From the NCBI GenBank assembly GCA_031282145.1, contig JAITEG010000216.1, forward strand, positions 1 through 62,956: a stretch of DNA of 62,956 nt, in the 5' to 3' direction. The notes under the pieces were generated by a model that saw only the letters and a program-made list of their open reading frames with translations, made no database searches and had not been told where the DNA came from. This document shows, in pieces, positions 7,863-16,725 of the stretch. The position numbers were made by a program, and so were the translations under genes. Within the stretch, counting starts at the first letter, position 1. Each line of letters begins with the position of its first letter. Source of the stretch: Spirochaetaceae bacterium. GTDB taxonomy: Bacteria > Spirochaetota > Spirochaetia > Treponematales > Breznakiellaceae.

Positions 7863-7917
7863 CTTCAACCCCCGCAAGTGGGTGGGAGTTGAAGATCCGG
7901 GTTGAACGCGGTATATT
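7863..7917 (+). promoter_or_regulatory. Promoter with overlapping inverted repeat, upstream of the miaB run
   Basis: TTGAAG (7889-7894) and TATATT (7912-7917) are 17 bases apart and lie just upstream of the gene at 7938. CTTCAAC (7863-7869) and GTTGAAG (7888-7894) form an inverted repeat whose right arm contains the -35 box. This is consistent with an operator, although an RNA hairpin on the divergent transcript is possible. Confidence 0.5.
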
Positions 7918-7937
7918 AGATAAACAGGAGGAAAATA

Positions 7938-8309
7938 ATGAACGATATAGTACCTGAACGCCCTACTCCTACGAATATTTTAACCAAACAGGGAGTGGCT
8001 GCTGTTGGGGGTATAACCGGCGGGATCCTTCTTTTTATTATGCGGGCCCTGCCCTTTCCCCTGGGGATCGCCGCCGGGGCGATAGTCGCCCTGGTCGGCC
8101 TGGGAGCCCTTTTCTCCAAAGATCCGGAAGATAGGAAGCCCGGCCTTATCATTACCGCTGCCGGAGTCCTGGCCATCCTTGCCCGGGCCCCGATCCCTCC
8201 CCTGCGGGCCTTTGCGGGGGTCCTCCTCGGTATCGGCGCGGTCGGTCTTTTGGCCATGGGGATCTGGAAGGGAATTCAATTTTTAAAGGGGCTTAAGAGC
8301 AGGTCGTGA
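7938..8309 (+). CDS. Small integral membrane protein of unknown function
   Basis: The 123-residue protein has four hydrophobic segments (about 17-32, 37-58, 71-88, 90-113) joined by short Pro/Gly-rich turns and one charged loop (SKDPEDRKPG), and ends in a basic tail. No recognised domain. An excellent ribosome site (AGGAGGAAAATA) precedes the ATG. Its stop codon overlaps the GTG start of miaB, so the two are translationally coupled. Context alone does not reveal its role. Confidence 0.75.
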   Translation: MNDIVPERPTPTNILTKQGVAAVGGITGGILLFIMRALPFPLGIAAGAIVALVGLGALFSKDPEDRKPGLIITAAGVLAILARAPIPPLRAFAGVLLGIGAVGLLAMGIWKGIQFLKGLKSRS

Positions 8310-9655
8310 CCTATTTTTTTGAGACCTATGGGTGCCAGATGAATACCGCGGAATCGGCGGCCCTGAGCCTGGTCCTGCGGGAACGGGGCTGGACGGTGGC
8401 GGAGGCTGGGGAAAAGGCGGATCTCGTGATCCTCAATACCTGTTCGGTCCGGGCAACTGCGGAAAAACGGGTCCTCGGCCGGCTTGCCTGGTACGGGGCC
8501 TTGAAAAAAAAACGGACCTTTACCCTCCTCGTGGCGGGTTGTATGGCCCAGCTCAGGGGGGAAGCCCTTAAAACGCAAAACCGGGCGGTGGATTACGTGA
8601 TGGGGACCGCCGCCCGATCGGTTTTCCCTCTCATCCTGGAAAGTTTGGAAAAAGGCCCTGAAAACGCTTCGGGCGCGTCCGTCGCGGGGGAAGAGGGGCG
8701 GATAGGTATTGAGGAAACGCCGGTTTTTTCTTTTGCTCCCTTTCACGGGGAGGAAGGGCAGTTCCGCGCCTTGGTTCCCATCATGCACGGATGTAATAAT
8801 TTTTGTTCCTACTGCATCGTTCCTTATGTGCGGGGCCGGGAAATATCCCGGGATCCCCTATCGATCCTCACGGAAATTGACCTTTTGGCGGACCGGGGCG
8901 TTCGGGAGATTACCCTCCTCGGCCAGAACGTCAACTCCTATTTTTGGGAGGGGAAAATCGGCTTTCCCGAACTGCTGGAATTAATTGTCCGACGGGTGGA
9001 AAAAACCTCCATCCGCTGGATTCGGTTTCTCTCAAGCCACCCCAAGGACCTCTCCCCCCGCCTTATCCGGGTTATGGCGGACCATGCCGAGTTCTGCCGT
9101 CATCTCCACCTCTGTGTTCAGCATGGATCCAATACGATCCTCGCCGCCATGAACCGCCGGTATACCCGGGAACAATACCTGGACCTCGTGGCGGAGATCC
9201 GGGATGCCTTGCCGGGGATAAGCCTTTCCACGGATATCCTCATCGGGTTTCCCGGTGAAACCGATGAGGATCTGGAAGAGACCCTGGAATTGATGGAAAA
9301 GGTAAAATTCCTTTACGCATATATGTACCATTATAATCCCCGGGAAGGGACCGCCGCCTATGAACTTCCCGGCAGGATCAGTGAGGAACTTAAACGGGAC
9401 CGGTTGTCCCGAATAATTGCATTACAGAAGCGGCATACCTTAGAATTATTAAAGGGCCGGATCGGCTGCCGGGAAAAGGTTTTAGTTGAAGGAATTTCCC
9501 GCAAAAATGCCGATGAATTAATAACCCGTACTGAACGGGACGAAATGGTGGCGGTAAGCGGGGCCCCGTCCATGATTGGTTTTTTTGCCGAAGTAACCCT
9601 CCAATCCCTGCGGGGAAATACCTTTCGGGGCGGGGGGCTCATGCCGGCCGGATAA
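8306..9655 (+). CDS. miaB: tRNA-2-methylthio-N6-dimethylallyladenosine synthase MiaB
   Basis: This radical-SAM methylthiotransferase adds the 2-methylthio group to i6A37 in tRNAs reading UNN codons. The 449-residue protein has the N-terminal cluster-binding cysteines (Cys10 in TYGCQMN, Cys46 in NTCSVRA, Cys79 in AGCMAQ). It also has the radical-SAM triad CNNFCSYC (Cys163, 167, 170) and a C-terminal TRAM-like RNA-binding region. It starts with GTG overlapping the previous stop. The motifs around the first cysteine separate it from the paralogue MtaB at 24364. Four genes from 7938 onwards appear to form one rightward unit. Confidence 0.95.
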   Translation: MTYFFETYGCQMNTAESAALSLVLRERGWTVAEAGEKADLVILNTCSVRATAEKRVLGRLAWYGALKKKRTFTLLVAGCMAQLRGEALKTQNRAVDYVMGTAARSVFPLILESLEKGPENASGASVAGEEGRIGIEETPVFSFAPFHGEEGQFRALVPIMHGCNNFCSYCIVPYVRGREISRDPLSILTEIDLLADRGVREITLLGQNVNSYFWEGKIGFPELLELIVRRVEKTSIRWIRFLSSHPKDLSPRLIRVMADHAEFCRHLHLCVQHGSNTILAAMNRRYTREQYLDLVAEIRDALPGISLSTDILIGFPGETDEDLEETLELMEKVKFLYAYMYHYNPREGTAAYELPGRISEELKRDRLSRIIALQKRHTLELLKGRIGCREKVLVEGISRKNADELITRTERDEMVAVSGAPSMIGFFAEVTLQSLRGNTFRGGGLMPAG

Positions 9656-9688
9656 AATAAAACTGTTTTTTACAAGGAGCGCTGGTTT

Positions 9689-10036
9689 ATGCCGTGGAGA
9701 TTAATTGGATTTGTGGTATTTTTTGGGATACTGCTGGTTTTTATCGGCCTCAACTTGAACAATCGTTGTGATATTTCCTTTGGGTTTACCACGATCGAGG
9801 CGGTTCCTATTTACCTCACCGTTTTTTCAGCCTTTGTGTTGGGACTTTTTTGTACGATCCCCCTTATAGTTTCCCTCAAATTTAAAAAGCCAAAATCCCC
9901 GGATGCCCTTAACGGGGAGGAGACGAAAAAACGTAGATCGGGGAAAAAACGGGATCCGAAAAAAAAGAATGAAATCCCGGCGGAGGACTTTCCCCAGGGT
10001 TCATTTGACGGCGGCGGCCCTTATGGGATCAATTAA
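9689..10036 (+). CDS. LapA-like inner-membrane protein
   Basis: The 115-residue protein has two transmembrane helices (about 4-24 and 40-64) separated by a short periplasmic stretch (NNRCDISFGFTTIEAVPI), then a strongly basic Lys/Arg tail. This is the layout of the LapA/DUF1049 family. In enterobacteria LapA helps assemble lipopolysaccharide-regulation complexes. Its role in a treponeme, which lacks classical LPS in many species, is open. An AAGGAGCG ribosome site precedes the ATG. It overlaps the start of the SPOR-domain gene. Confidence 0.7.
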   Translation: MPWRLIGFVVFFGILLVFIGLNLNNRCDISFGFTTIEAVPIYLTVFSAFVLGLFCTIPLIVSLKFKKPKSPDALNGEETKKRRSGKKRDPKKKNEIPAEDFPQGSFDGGGPYGIN

Positions 10037-11018
10037 AAAGTGCTTTTTTTCCTGTATAGTGTTTTCGCTCCTCCTCAGCCCTCCGGTTGAGGTATATCTC
10101 CATGGACAGTCAGCCTTTTCCGGTTCTGTCCCGGCGGCGGCGGAAATTCAAGCCCTTGAACAAAAACTCATTGATCCGGGAACCCCGGTGGTGGAACGGC
10201 GCGAAATCATGGTACGGCTGGCCGGACTTTTCCGCCTTTTAGGGGACCTGGAAGCCGCCGCCCGGATCTGGACGGAAGCAGCCGGGCTCCGGACGGCGCC
10301 TGATCCTGCGGTTCCCGGCGATCTGGATGACCGGGCTCTCCTGGAAGGCGCCCGGTGTTTCGCCGCCATAGGAGAGTTGGATAAGGCCGATGCCCAGGTA
10401 CAACGGGTGTTACAGACCGGTAAAGACGCCGGGATCCTCCGGACCGCCCGGTATTTGGGAGCCCAAATCAAAACCTTCCGTTCCGGGGATGTTTCCGCCC
10501 TGGCAGCCTTGGCGGATGATGGCGGTTATGGTGAGTACCAAGCCTCCCTATATTACACCCAGTGGAAAGTTTCCGGGGACGACCGGTACAAGTCCCGGCT
10601 TCTTACCGAATATCCCGACAGTCCCGAGGCCCGGATCCTAAAAGATGAGGGGGGCGCCGTTAGTGCCGCTCCCTTCGTTTGGTGGTTCCTTTTTCCCGGA
10701 AGGGAGGCCGTAACCCTTTCTTCTCCCATGGTTTCGGGGGGCTCCCCGGCCGGGGCAAATTCCCTTGACCAAAACCCGCGTCCCCCGGAGGGGAAGGCCG
10801 CCGAGGCGGTTCTGCAAGCAGGTCTTTTCAGCCGGGAGGAAAACGCCCGGGCCCTGGCGGACCGGTTGCGACACGCCGGATTCCAGGCGGATATTACCCG
10901 GCGCACCGTAAAGGGCGTGGACTATTGGGCGGTAAACGTCCCCATGGGAAACGATATGGGCAGGACCATCCTGCTTCTCAAAGACTCAGGCTTTGAGTCC
11001 TTTCCGGTATTTCCCTAA
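10023..11018 (+). CDS. SPOR-domain secreted protein with TPR-like region
   Basis: I take ATG 10023 as the start because it gives a proper signal peptide (KKCFFSCIVFSLLLS). The open frame extends 40 codons further upstream inside the LapA-like gene but codes only for basic residues there. The 331-residue product then has a helical, TPR-like region (about 40-210). The C-terminal SPOR domain (about 262-331: LQAGLFSREENARALADRL) binds peptidoglycan stripped of stem peptides, usually at division sites. It overlaps the LapA-like gene by 14 bases and converges on the pallilysin-like gene, the two stop codons overlapping. Confidence 0.8.
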   Translation: MGSIKKCFFSCIVFSLLLSPPVEVYLHGQSAFSGSVPAAAEIQALEQKLIDPGTPVVERREIMVRLAGLFRLLGDLEAAARIWTEAAGLRTAPDPAVPGDLDDRALLEGARCFAAIGELDKADAQVQRVLQTGKDAGILRTARYLGAQIKTFRSGDVSALAALADDGGYGEYQASLYYTQWKVSGDDRYKSRLLTEYPDSPEARILKDEGGAVSAAPFVWWFLFPGREAVTLSSPMVSGGSPAGANSLDQNPRPPEGKAAEAVLQAGLFSREENARALADRLRHAGFQADITRRTVKGVDYWAVNVPMGNDMGRTILLLKDSGFESFPVFP

Positions 11019-12541
11019 AGACCTTCATCCAGCGTCAGGAAAATCTCCGGCTCATGCAGGGACTGAATGCCCCGGGTGCTCAAACTAATCCGGTTAAGGG
11101 TCAGCGTAGGGGTGGGTAACCCCGTGTTTTCGCCGGTTTCCCCCTCCGGATATTCAATGTGGTAAACATCCCGGTCTATACCGGATTCCTCGGGCCGTAA
11201 TTCCAGTACCGGCTCCCCGCCAATAAGATAAAAGGTGTATTTTCCCTTTTTATACGAATTGGTGGTGTATAATTCATAGATTCCGTTTTTCTGAAAGATG
11301 AGTCTTCCTATAAAACCGGTATAGGCTGCTTCGATGTGGGGGGCTATCGAATAAACCGCTTCCGGTATTTTTTCAAGGGACTCCGCCCGCCGGTAGACTC
11401 CGTCCCAGGGGGCGCTGATCCCGATCTTAAGTTGTACGTCCTCGGTAACCCGGATCCGCAAGTGGTCCAGGGATTCAAGTTCGATGACGATGAACCGTTT
11501 AAGAGTGGTGACGGAGCTATTTTGGGTCGACAGGTACTGTCCGTACCGGGTGGGGATTGAATTCTGCAAGACAAAAATTTGCTCGATTTCGTCCCCGTAG
11601 AAAATAATTTCCCGGTTGGAATAATCAAAATAGATGTATTGCCCCGGTTCCGCTTGACCCTGGGAATTGACAAAATACCAGAGTCCCTCAATATGCCGTT
11701 CCAGTTCTCTTGAATTACCGCTTAACAATTCCTGGACCCGGCGCTGTTCTATCTGGGCGCCCGGTACCTTGGTAAACCGGCTTTGTTCGTATTGCCCATT
11801 TACTGGATTATAGGTATAGATAATTTCCACCCGGTCCAGGGCATTGGAAGATTCATAATCCCGGCCCGAGGCCGCAATGGCACAGGGCTGCCCGGGGACT
11901 CGTTCTGTTTCCAATACGGAGATAGAACCGTCGATCCGCAGTTCCGCGATTTTGCTGAAGGGCTGATCCGTCTCAAACCGGCCTTCCAGCCCCGGAGTAT
12001 CCGCAGTGGGGGGGGGATTCGTTTTCCGTAAAACGGTCAGGGTTTCTTCCCCGGCGCCGTTCATCCCGCCGAGGAGTATACCGATCCCCCCGTCTCCGAT
12101 AATATCCATGACAGAAAGAGAGACGGCTCCCGGCCGGATTACCACGGTAGGGATACTCCAAATCCGTTGATACTCCCCGGATAAAGGCTCTATATCCATA
12201 TAAATGATATGGATAGCCCCTCCCAGATCCGAAAGGTTGCGACAGGCTATGATATATTCATCCGGAAGGTCGTCATCAAAATTTTGGGTTAATACCGCCA
12301 CCACCGCCTCGCCCTCCTCCAGGGGAAATTTGGGGAGCAGGGTGTCTTCGTAGGCTGTCTCCACGGAGTCCCATTCCGATATTTCCGAGTTCATTCGAGG
12401 AATAACGATTCGGGTTTGGGCGAAAGGGCTGTTCTTTTGAACATGAAAAATATCGCCGGGCAATAAAACCAAAGCCCCGATACCCAGGGCGGTAAAAATA
12501 AAAACCAGGGCGGTAATAATTTTTAGGGCTTTACCGGTCAT
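11015..12541 (-). CDS. Pallilysin-related (Tp0751-like) protein
   Basis: The 508-residue product begins with an uncleaved-looking hydrophobic anchor (residues 6-28) and a long periplasmic or surface part. The C-terminal 130 residues contain beta-rich segments (GRLIFQKNGIYELYTTN, KYTFYLIGGEPVLEL) resembling the lipocalin-like region of the T. pallidum adhesin/protease Tp0751. The call rests mainly on context: the upstream gene is a Tp0750-like vWFA protein and cfpA follows divergently, as in T. pallidum. No HEXXH zinc-protease motif is present, so proteolysis is not expected. TTG 12547 is an alternative start; ATG 12541 has a better-placed GGGGG ribosome site. Confidence 0.6.
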   Translation of the reverse strand: MTGKALKIITALVFIFTALGIGALVLLPGDIFHVQKNSPFAQTRIVIPRMNSEISEWDSVETAYEDTLLPKFPLEEGEAVVAVLTQNFDDDLPDEYIIACRNLSDLGGAIHIIYMDIEPLSGEYQRIWSIPTVVIRPGAVSLSVMDIIGDGGIGILLGGMNGAGEETLTVLRKTNPPPTADTPGLEGRFETDQPFSKIAELRIDGSISVLETERVPGQPCAIAASGRDYESSNALDRVEIIYTYNPVNGQYEQSRFTKVPGAQIEQRRVQELLSGNSRELERHIEGLWYFVNSQGQAEPGQYIYFDYSNREIIFYGDEIEQIFVLQNSIPTRYGQYLSTQNSSVTTLKRFIVIELESLDHLRIRVTEDVQLKIGISAPWDGVYRRAESLEKIPEAVYSIAPHIEAAYTGFIGRLIFQKNGIYELYTTNSYKKGKYTFYLIGGEPVLELRPEESGIDRDVYHIEYPEGETGENTGLPTPTLTLNRISLSTRGIQSLHEPEIFLTLDEGL

Positions 12542-12548
12542 AATCAAT

Positions 12549-13112
12549 TCAGCCCCCGGACATATAATCGGAAACGGCTTTTTGTACCCGGGAACCCAGG
12601 TCTAAACCCACCACCTGGACCCGCCATCCGGAAAATTCCTGAACCTTCGCGTAGCGGAGGATATCCCCCAGGGCGTTTCCCCGGAAAGAACCGCCGGCGG
12701 TTCCGGTTACGAGGAGGGTATAGGAAATCCCCTGTCCAGATTGACTTTTTTCCCGGGCAAGGGCTGCCCGGAGGGCGGCGGCATAATCCGCGGAGGGACC
12801 TTCGGCCATGACGGAACGGCGTAGCAGTTCCTTGACGGTTTCCTTTTGGGCGGTTTCCTTCAAGGATTCGGAAAAGATCACCTCCGCCTTTTCCGCGGCA
12901 ATCCAAATGGTAAGGTTATCCCCTTCCTGTAGGATCTTATCCACTATATATTCATTAAGCCAGTCTATCGCGCTGTTTTTCCCCTTTTTTATGCTTTCGG
13001 AGCCGTCAACAATCAAATACATAGTGATAGGGGTAGTCCGCCGATCTTCGGCAGTCATCAAACCAGGAAAAAGAATAATTAAAAAAAACACAACCATGAT
13101 CGTTTTTTTCAT
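12549..13112 (-). CDS. vWFA-domain secreted protein (Tp0750-like)
   Basis: The 187-residue protein has a signal peptide (1-21) and a von Willebrand factor A-like domain with the metal-site motif DGSES (near residue 36) and the hydrophobic strand YLIVDG. In T. pallidum, Tp0750 is a vWFA-type protein co-transcribed with pallilysin and reported to bind host components. In a gut species the ligand would be different. Its stop lies 7 bases before the downstream ATG, indicating an operon. It is divergent from cfpA across a 339-base gap. Confidence 0.7.
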   Translation of the reverse strand: MKKTIMVVFFLIILFPGLMTAEDRRTTPITMYLIVDGSESIKKGKNSAIDWLNEYIVDKILQEGDNLTIWIAAEKAEVIFSESLKETAQKETVKELLRRSVMAEGPSADYAAALRAALAREKSQSGQGISYTLLVTGTAGGSFRGNALGDILRYAKVQEFSGWRVQVVGLDLGSRVQKAVSDYMSGG

Positions 13113-13206
13113 AATAAAATCCTATAATAAGTCATTTTTTCCCTCCCGTAAAGATGGAAAATCCCGGACTCCTCCTAAAAGGAAGTCTACCTGAGTGTTC
13201 AAGGTT

Positions 13207-13228
13207 TTCCAAAACTTCAGTTTTGGAA
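13207..13228. repeat. Palindrome TTCCAAAAC-TTCA-GTTTTGGAA
   Basis: A perfect 9-bp stem with a 4-base loop lies in the 339-base gap between the vWFA gene and cfpA. The arm is shared with the palindrome at 3062-3091 and with the insertion-sequence end at 764-773. A weaker relative (AACTTC/GAAGTT) follows at about 13287-13308. The remainder of the gap holds the cfpA promoter; I see no gene. Confidence 0.6.
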
Positions 13229-13365
13229 GCATCCTCTTTACTTAAGTATAAAACAGGATTCTTTCAAAGGGGAGCCGCTTAAAACTTCGATTTTTAGAAG
13301 TTGGGCCTTTCCCCGGAAAAAATCGATTCTTTACCCGTTTTTTTCCATAAAAAAGCAGAAAAGGC

Positions 13366-13395
13366 TTTACATTTTTACGGAAAGATTGATAATAT
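13366..13395 (+). promoter_or_regulatory. Promoter of cfpA
   Basis: TTTACA (13366-13371) and TAATAT (13390-13395) are 18 bases apart in an AT-rich run that precedes the strong ribosome site AAGGAG of cfpA. A long leader of about 50 bases lies between. Confidence 0.55.
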
Positions 13396-13451
13396 GAATA
13401 TAATATTATAAGATAAGATAAGATTGAAATATATTTTGTAAGGAGCCAAAC

Positions 13452-15506
13452 ATGGGTGCTATAGACCTGCCTAAAAGTCCGAATGTATTCCATCCGGAGA
13501 AACCGAGTGCCGTAGGCTCCCGGAATTCTTTAGCCCAGGAATACCGGGATCAGCAAAATGAGGTTAATCAACTTCTGGAGGAAGAGACCAATAAGGTTAT
13601 TCATCATCTGACCGCTAAATTACCCAAGGATGTACTGGAACGCCTGGATGTAATGGGTGGGTTAAAAGAGAAGTTGTATAATTATTTTAACCAGAATTAT
13701 CAGAACATGTTCAACCGTTATATGGTAACGGCGGAAGATGAGATGGTAAAGAAAATCCGCAATTATGTTGATAAAGAAGAAACCAAGGTCCTTTCCCGGT
13801 ATACCCCCAAGGAAGTGGCGGATCTTTTGGATCAGGTCGGCGGTGCGGATAAGTTTAATACCGGTGAAATAGAAAAATCCATGGTTAATATGTACGGTCA
13901 CCTGCAGGGTCATATCCAGCGGGGGGTTAATGACCTGGAAAATCTGACCAACAGTCTTTTACGGCAAAAGACCGATACCGGCGCGTTTATCCGGGGTGAA
14001 AACGCCTATTCTATCGTCAAATGTGCCTTTAAAGACAATGTACTCAAGCCCAAGACCGTTACCGATGTCAAATTGTCGGTTAATATTCTGGATTCCGAGC
14101 TTATCAGTCCTATTTTCCACTATCAGGTTACGGTGGAATATCTGATCAAGGACCTGATTTCCAAACATCTTATCGACAATATCGATAAGGAAATTGAGAA
14201 ACTCAAGGATGAACGGATAGATCAGGGACTTGAGGAATTATCGGACAGCGAAATTATCTTTAATAAGATCGGCAAGGTGGAGAATTACACCGACGACAAG
14301 GGGGATGATCCCAAGTCAAAACGGTACTCCATCATCGCCAAGGCTCTGTTTGACCGGATTACGGACCTCCGGGCGGAAATAGATCCCGAGAATTTTGACC
14401 AGCAGAACGTGCGGGAAAATATCAAAAAGATCGTGGATATTGAAAATATCCGGAACCGGGGCTTTAATACGGCGATTAACTCCATAACCGCCATCCTTGA
14501 CACCTCGAAGATGGGGTATCAGTATATCGAAAACCTCAAAAACGCCCGGGAACTGTTGATTCGGGAGTATGAGGACACCGATTTCGCCCATTTGCCCGAT
14601 GAACGTTACCAGGTGCGGATGCGGTATTATGATAACGCCCAGCTCATTGAGGAGCGCAAGGCCTATGATGTCCAGGTAAAGAGTTTTGAAACCGAAGTGC
14701 GCCACCTCTGGGACGTATTGGAAGTGATCTATCAGGGCGCCAAGCCTCTTTTCAAGGTTTCAGACTATGAGGATCTGGCAAAGAAAAATAAGAACCAAAT
14801 CCGCAAAACCATAAAGGATAAAAGCGGAGAGCCCCTCTATGAAGACATTGCCAAGGTGTGGGATGAAATTTCCTTTGTGCGTCCCGCGGAAACCGAAGTG
14901 GAACGGATGAATCGTACCTATATCTATGAAAAGGACCGGATCCGGCAGCGGATTATTTTAATGCGTCAGCGGCTCAATGATATGTACGATTATCAGTACC
15001 CCATTGAACGGCGGGTTATGGAAAAGCGCCTTGATTTCCTGGAGCGGGAATATTATCGGTTTGAGTATATGATTAACCCCTACCACATTCAGCCCGGCTT
15101 GCTTTTGGATGTGGATATCACCTCTATTAAGCGGAAAAAAGCGACCCTGGATGCCATGGCGAACGTGTTGAACGAATTCCTCCATGGGGTTTCTAAGGGA
15201 TTCCAGGATGCGGCCTTCGCTTCCTTTAGCCGCCGCCGTTCCACGGTTCGGGAGGATATCAATCAGTCCTTCTCAGATACGACCCGGGAAGGGACGCTTC
15301 CTTCCAACGGGGGTATCGCGCCCGGTCAGGCCTATTTGGATATGTTGAATACCGACGAAGGTATCCCTGATGCCCGGACACCGGCCTTGGAAGCGCCCCC
15401 CAAACGGGGGAGGAAACCGGGGGTGGTAGATGCGAAACCCGCCAAGCGGGGAGCTGAGAAAAAGACCCCCGGCCGCCGGGGAGGCAGGGCGTTGCGGCAG
15501 CTTTAA
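13452..15506 (+). CDS. cfpA: Cytoplasmic filament protein A
   Basis: CfpA forms the ribbon of cytoplasmic filaments that runs along the treponemal cell beneath the flagella and is needed for normal cell division. The 684-residue, highly charged, helical protein begins [11 protein letters not shown] and has long coiled-coil-prone stretches (for example 100-200 and 430-560). No signal peptide or membrane segment is present. The final 80 residues are low-complexity and basic ([25 protein letters not shown]). Length and N-terminus fit the treponemal family, which is restricted to treponemes and close relatives, so this gene fixes the lineage. A strong terminator follows. Confidence 0.93.
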   Translation: MGAIDLPKSPNVFHPEKPSAVGSRNSLAQEYRDQQNEVNQLLEEETNKVIHHLTAKLPKDVLERLDVMGGLKEKLYNYFNQNYQNMFNRYMVTAEDEMVKKIRNYVDKEETKVLSRYTPKEVADLLDQVGGADKFNTGEIEKSMVNMYGHLQGHIQRGVNDLENLTNSLLRQKTDTGAFIRGENAYSIVKCAFKDNVLKPKTVTDVKLSVNILDSELISPIFHYQVTVEYLIKDLISKHLIDNIDKEIEKLKDERIDQGLEELSDSEIIFNKIGKVENYTDDKGDDPKSKRYSIIAKALFDRITDLRAEIDPENFDQQNVRENIKKIVDIENIRNRGFNTAINSITAILDTSKMGYQYIENLKNARELLIREYEDTDFAHLPDERYQVRMRYYDNAQLIEERKAYDVQVKSFETEVRHLWDVLEVIYQGAKPLFKVSDYEDLAKKNKNQIRKTIKDKSGEPLYEDIAKVWDEISFVRPAETEVERMNRTYIYEKDRIRQRIILMRQRLNDMYDYQYPIERRVMEKRLDFLEREYYRFEYMINPYHIQPGLLLDVDITSIKRKKATLDAMANVLNEFLHGVSKGFQDAAFASFSRRRSTVREDINQSFSDTTREGTLPSNGGIAPGQAYLDMLNTDEGIPDARTPALEAPPKRGRKPGVVDAKPAKRGAEKKTPGRRGGRALRQL

Positions 15507-15557
15507 GGATTCGCTATACGGTTCCTTATCTCGTTGGTACTGATGACAAACTAAAAT

Positions 15558-15603
15558 AGGGCTGTCCGAAAAAATTGAACTTGTTCGGACAGCCCTGTTT
15601 TTT
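15558..15603 (+). terminator. Rho-independent terminator of cfpA
   Basis: AGGGCTGTCCGAA (15558-15570) and its exact complement (15584-15596) form a 13-bp stem, followed by GTTTTTT. The next gene's ribosome site begins only three bases later, so any read-through would be needed to express that gene from the cfpA promoter. Confidence 0.9.
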
Positions 15604-15618
15604 ATGGAGGTGCAAGGC

Positions 15619-16641
15619 ATGGCTCAGGCTTGGCCTAATTTAGAGGTCCTTTCTACCCGGAAAGGATTTAACGCCGCGGTACGGCATATCAACCATACCA
15701 TAAGCATCGCCGATTCCGTGGGGAACTATAATGTGGCTGACCTTTTGTTTGAAGCGGAAGATGAGGTATTGAGCGGTGAGGAGATAGCCCTGTTACTGCG
15801 GATGCTGCTGGTGGATAAATTGGGGTATCAAGCCCGGTCTTCTAACTTGGCCTCGGTGGCCGCCAATCCGACCTCCCTGGCGCAGGAATTTGCCCGATGG
15901 TCGGCGGTGGATCTTTTGGCCGTCTACCATCACCCTGAATTGGGTTTATTGGCCGCCAATCCTAAGGACCCGGAGCAATTAACGGGTTGGGGGGCGCTGA
16001 AAAAATGGGAGCTATTGGTTATTTACGCGGGAAAAGCCGGAAAAGAGACGGATGGGCTCTGTCTAAAAGCTGCCGAGGTTGCTTTGGATCTTTTTGAGGG
16101 AACTAAAACAAAAATTCCTCCGGAGCTGTACCGGGGTGAATTTAACGTAAAAAAGCCGAAAAAGGCCGTTTCCGCAAGACCCATCAAAAAGGAGCAAAAA
16201 AAGGCTAAGCCTTCTCCGGGAAAGGCCCGGAAAAAATCTCCCGCGCTTGTCTCGGCGCCGCTTCCGTCCGGTCCGCCGGCCGTTTCCACAGCTCTGGCCG
16301 TGAAGGGGACGTTCCACATGACCCCCCGGTATTCGGTAATAGTCAGGAACGAGCTTTTCCACAACGGAAACGTGGAAGCATGGAAACGGATCATCGCCAG
16401 TTATAACGCCAAACATCCTGAGCTTCAGGTATATATTTATTATGATGGGGAACGGATTCAGGATATCAATGCCCTCTTTAAATGGGGAAAGGTTAAACAC
16501 GGCAGTTCCATTCAATTTTCCGTAGCCGGAGAAGATATCAAGGATGTGGCCAAATTGCAGCGTTACTTAATTCAGGGCGCCAGTCCCCAGTTTGAAGCGT
16601 TTCTTCGCGGCTCGGTGAGTACTATCTTAAAATTATTTTAA
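15619..16641 (+). CDS. Protein with C-terminal HPr-like domain, unknown function
   Basis: The start at ATG 15619 is preferred over 15604 because GGAGGTG sits at the right distance. The 340-residue protein has an N-terminal helical part (1-165) I do not recognise and a basic Lys/Pro linker (about 170-225). The C-terminal part (about 234-325) follows the HPr fold pattern: SVIVRNELFH, then VYIYYDGERIQDINALFKWG, then HGSSIQFSVAGEDIKDVAKL. HPr is the phosphocarrier of the PTS. A histidine is near the right place, but the following Arg and Pro are absent, so phosphotransfer is doubtful. The next gene encodes a PEP-utilising enzyme, which makes the domain suggestive. Confidence 0.6.
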   Translation: MAQAWPNLEVLSTRKGFNAAVRHINHTISIADSVGNYNVADLLFEAEDEVLSGEEIALLLRMLLVDKLGYQARSSNLASVAANPTSLAQEFARWSAVDLLAVYHHPELGLLAANPKDPEQLTGWGALKKWELLVIYAGKAGKETDGLCLKAAEVALDLFEGTKTKIPPELYRGEFNVKKPKKAVSARPIKKEQKKAKPSPGKARKKSPALVSAPLPSGPPAVSTALAVKGTFHMTPRYSVIVRNELFHNGNVEAWKRIIASYNAKHPELQVYIYYDGERIQDINALFKWGKVKHGSSIQFSVAGEDIKDVAKLQRYLIQGASPQFEAFLRGSVSTILKLF

Positions 16642-16652
16642 TTGCGGCGCTT

Positions 16653-16694
16653 TTTTCAAAATCATGGCCCTTCCGGACCATCGGATTTTGAAAA
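16653..16694. repeat. Long inverted repeat before ppdK
   Basis: TTTTCAAAATC (16653-16663) and GATTTTGAAAA (16684-16694) pair perfectly, with ATGG/CCAT continuing inside. It occupies the gap between the HPr-like gene and ppdK. No T-run follows, so it may be a leader or processing element rather than a terminator. It also explains why the open frame can be traced back to a TTG at 16642. Confidence 0.55.
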
Positions 16695-16725
16695 GTCTCT
16701 CTTATATGAAAAAAAGGAAAACTAT

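Noticed and set aside
11015-12541. Zinc protease active site in the pallilysin-like protein
   Set aside because: HIEYP and HEPEI are present but neither matches HEXXH, so no protease activity is claimed.
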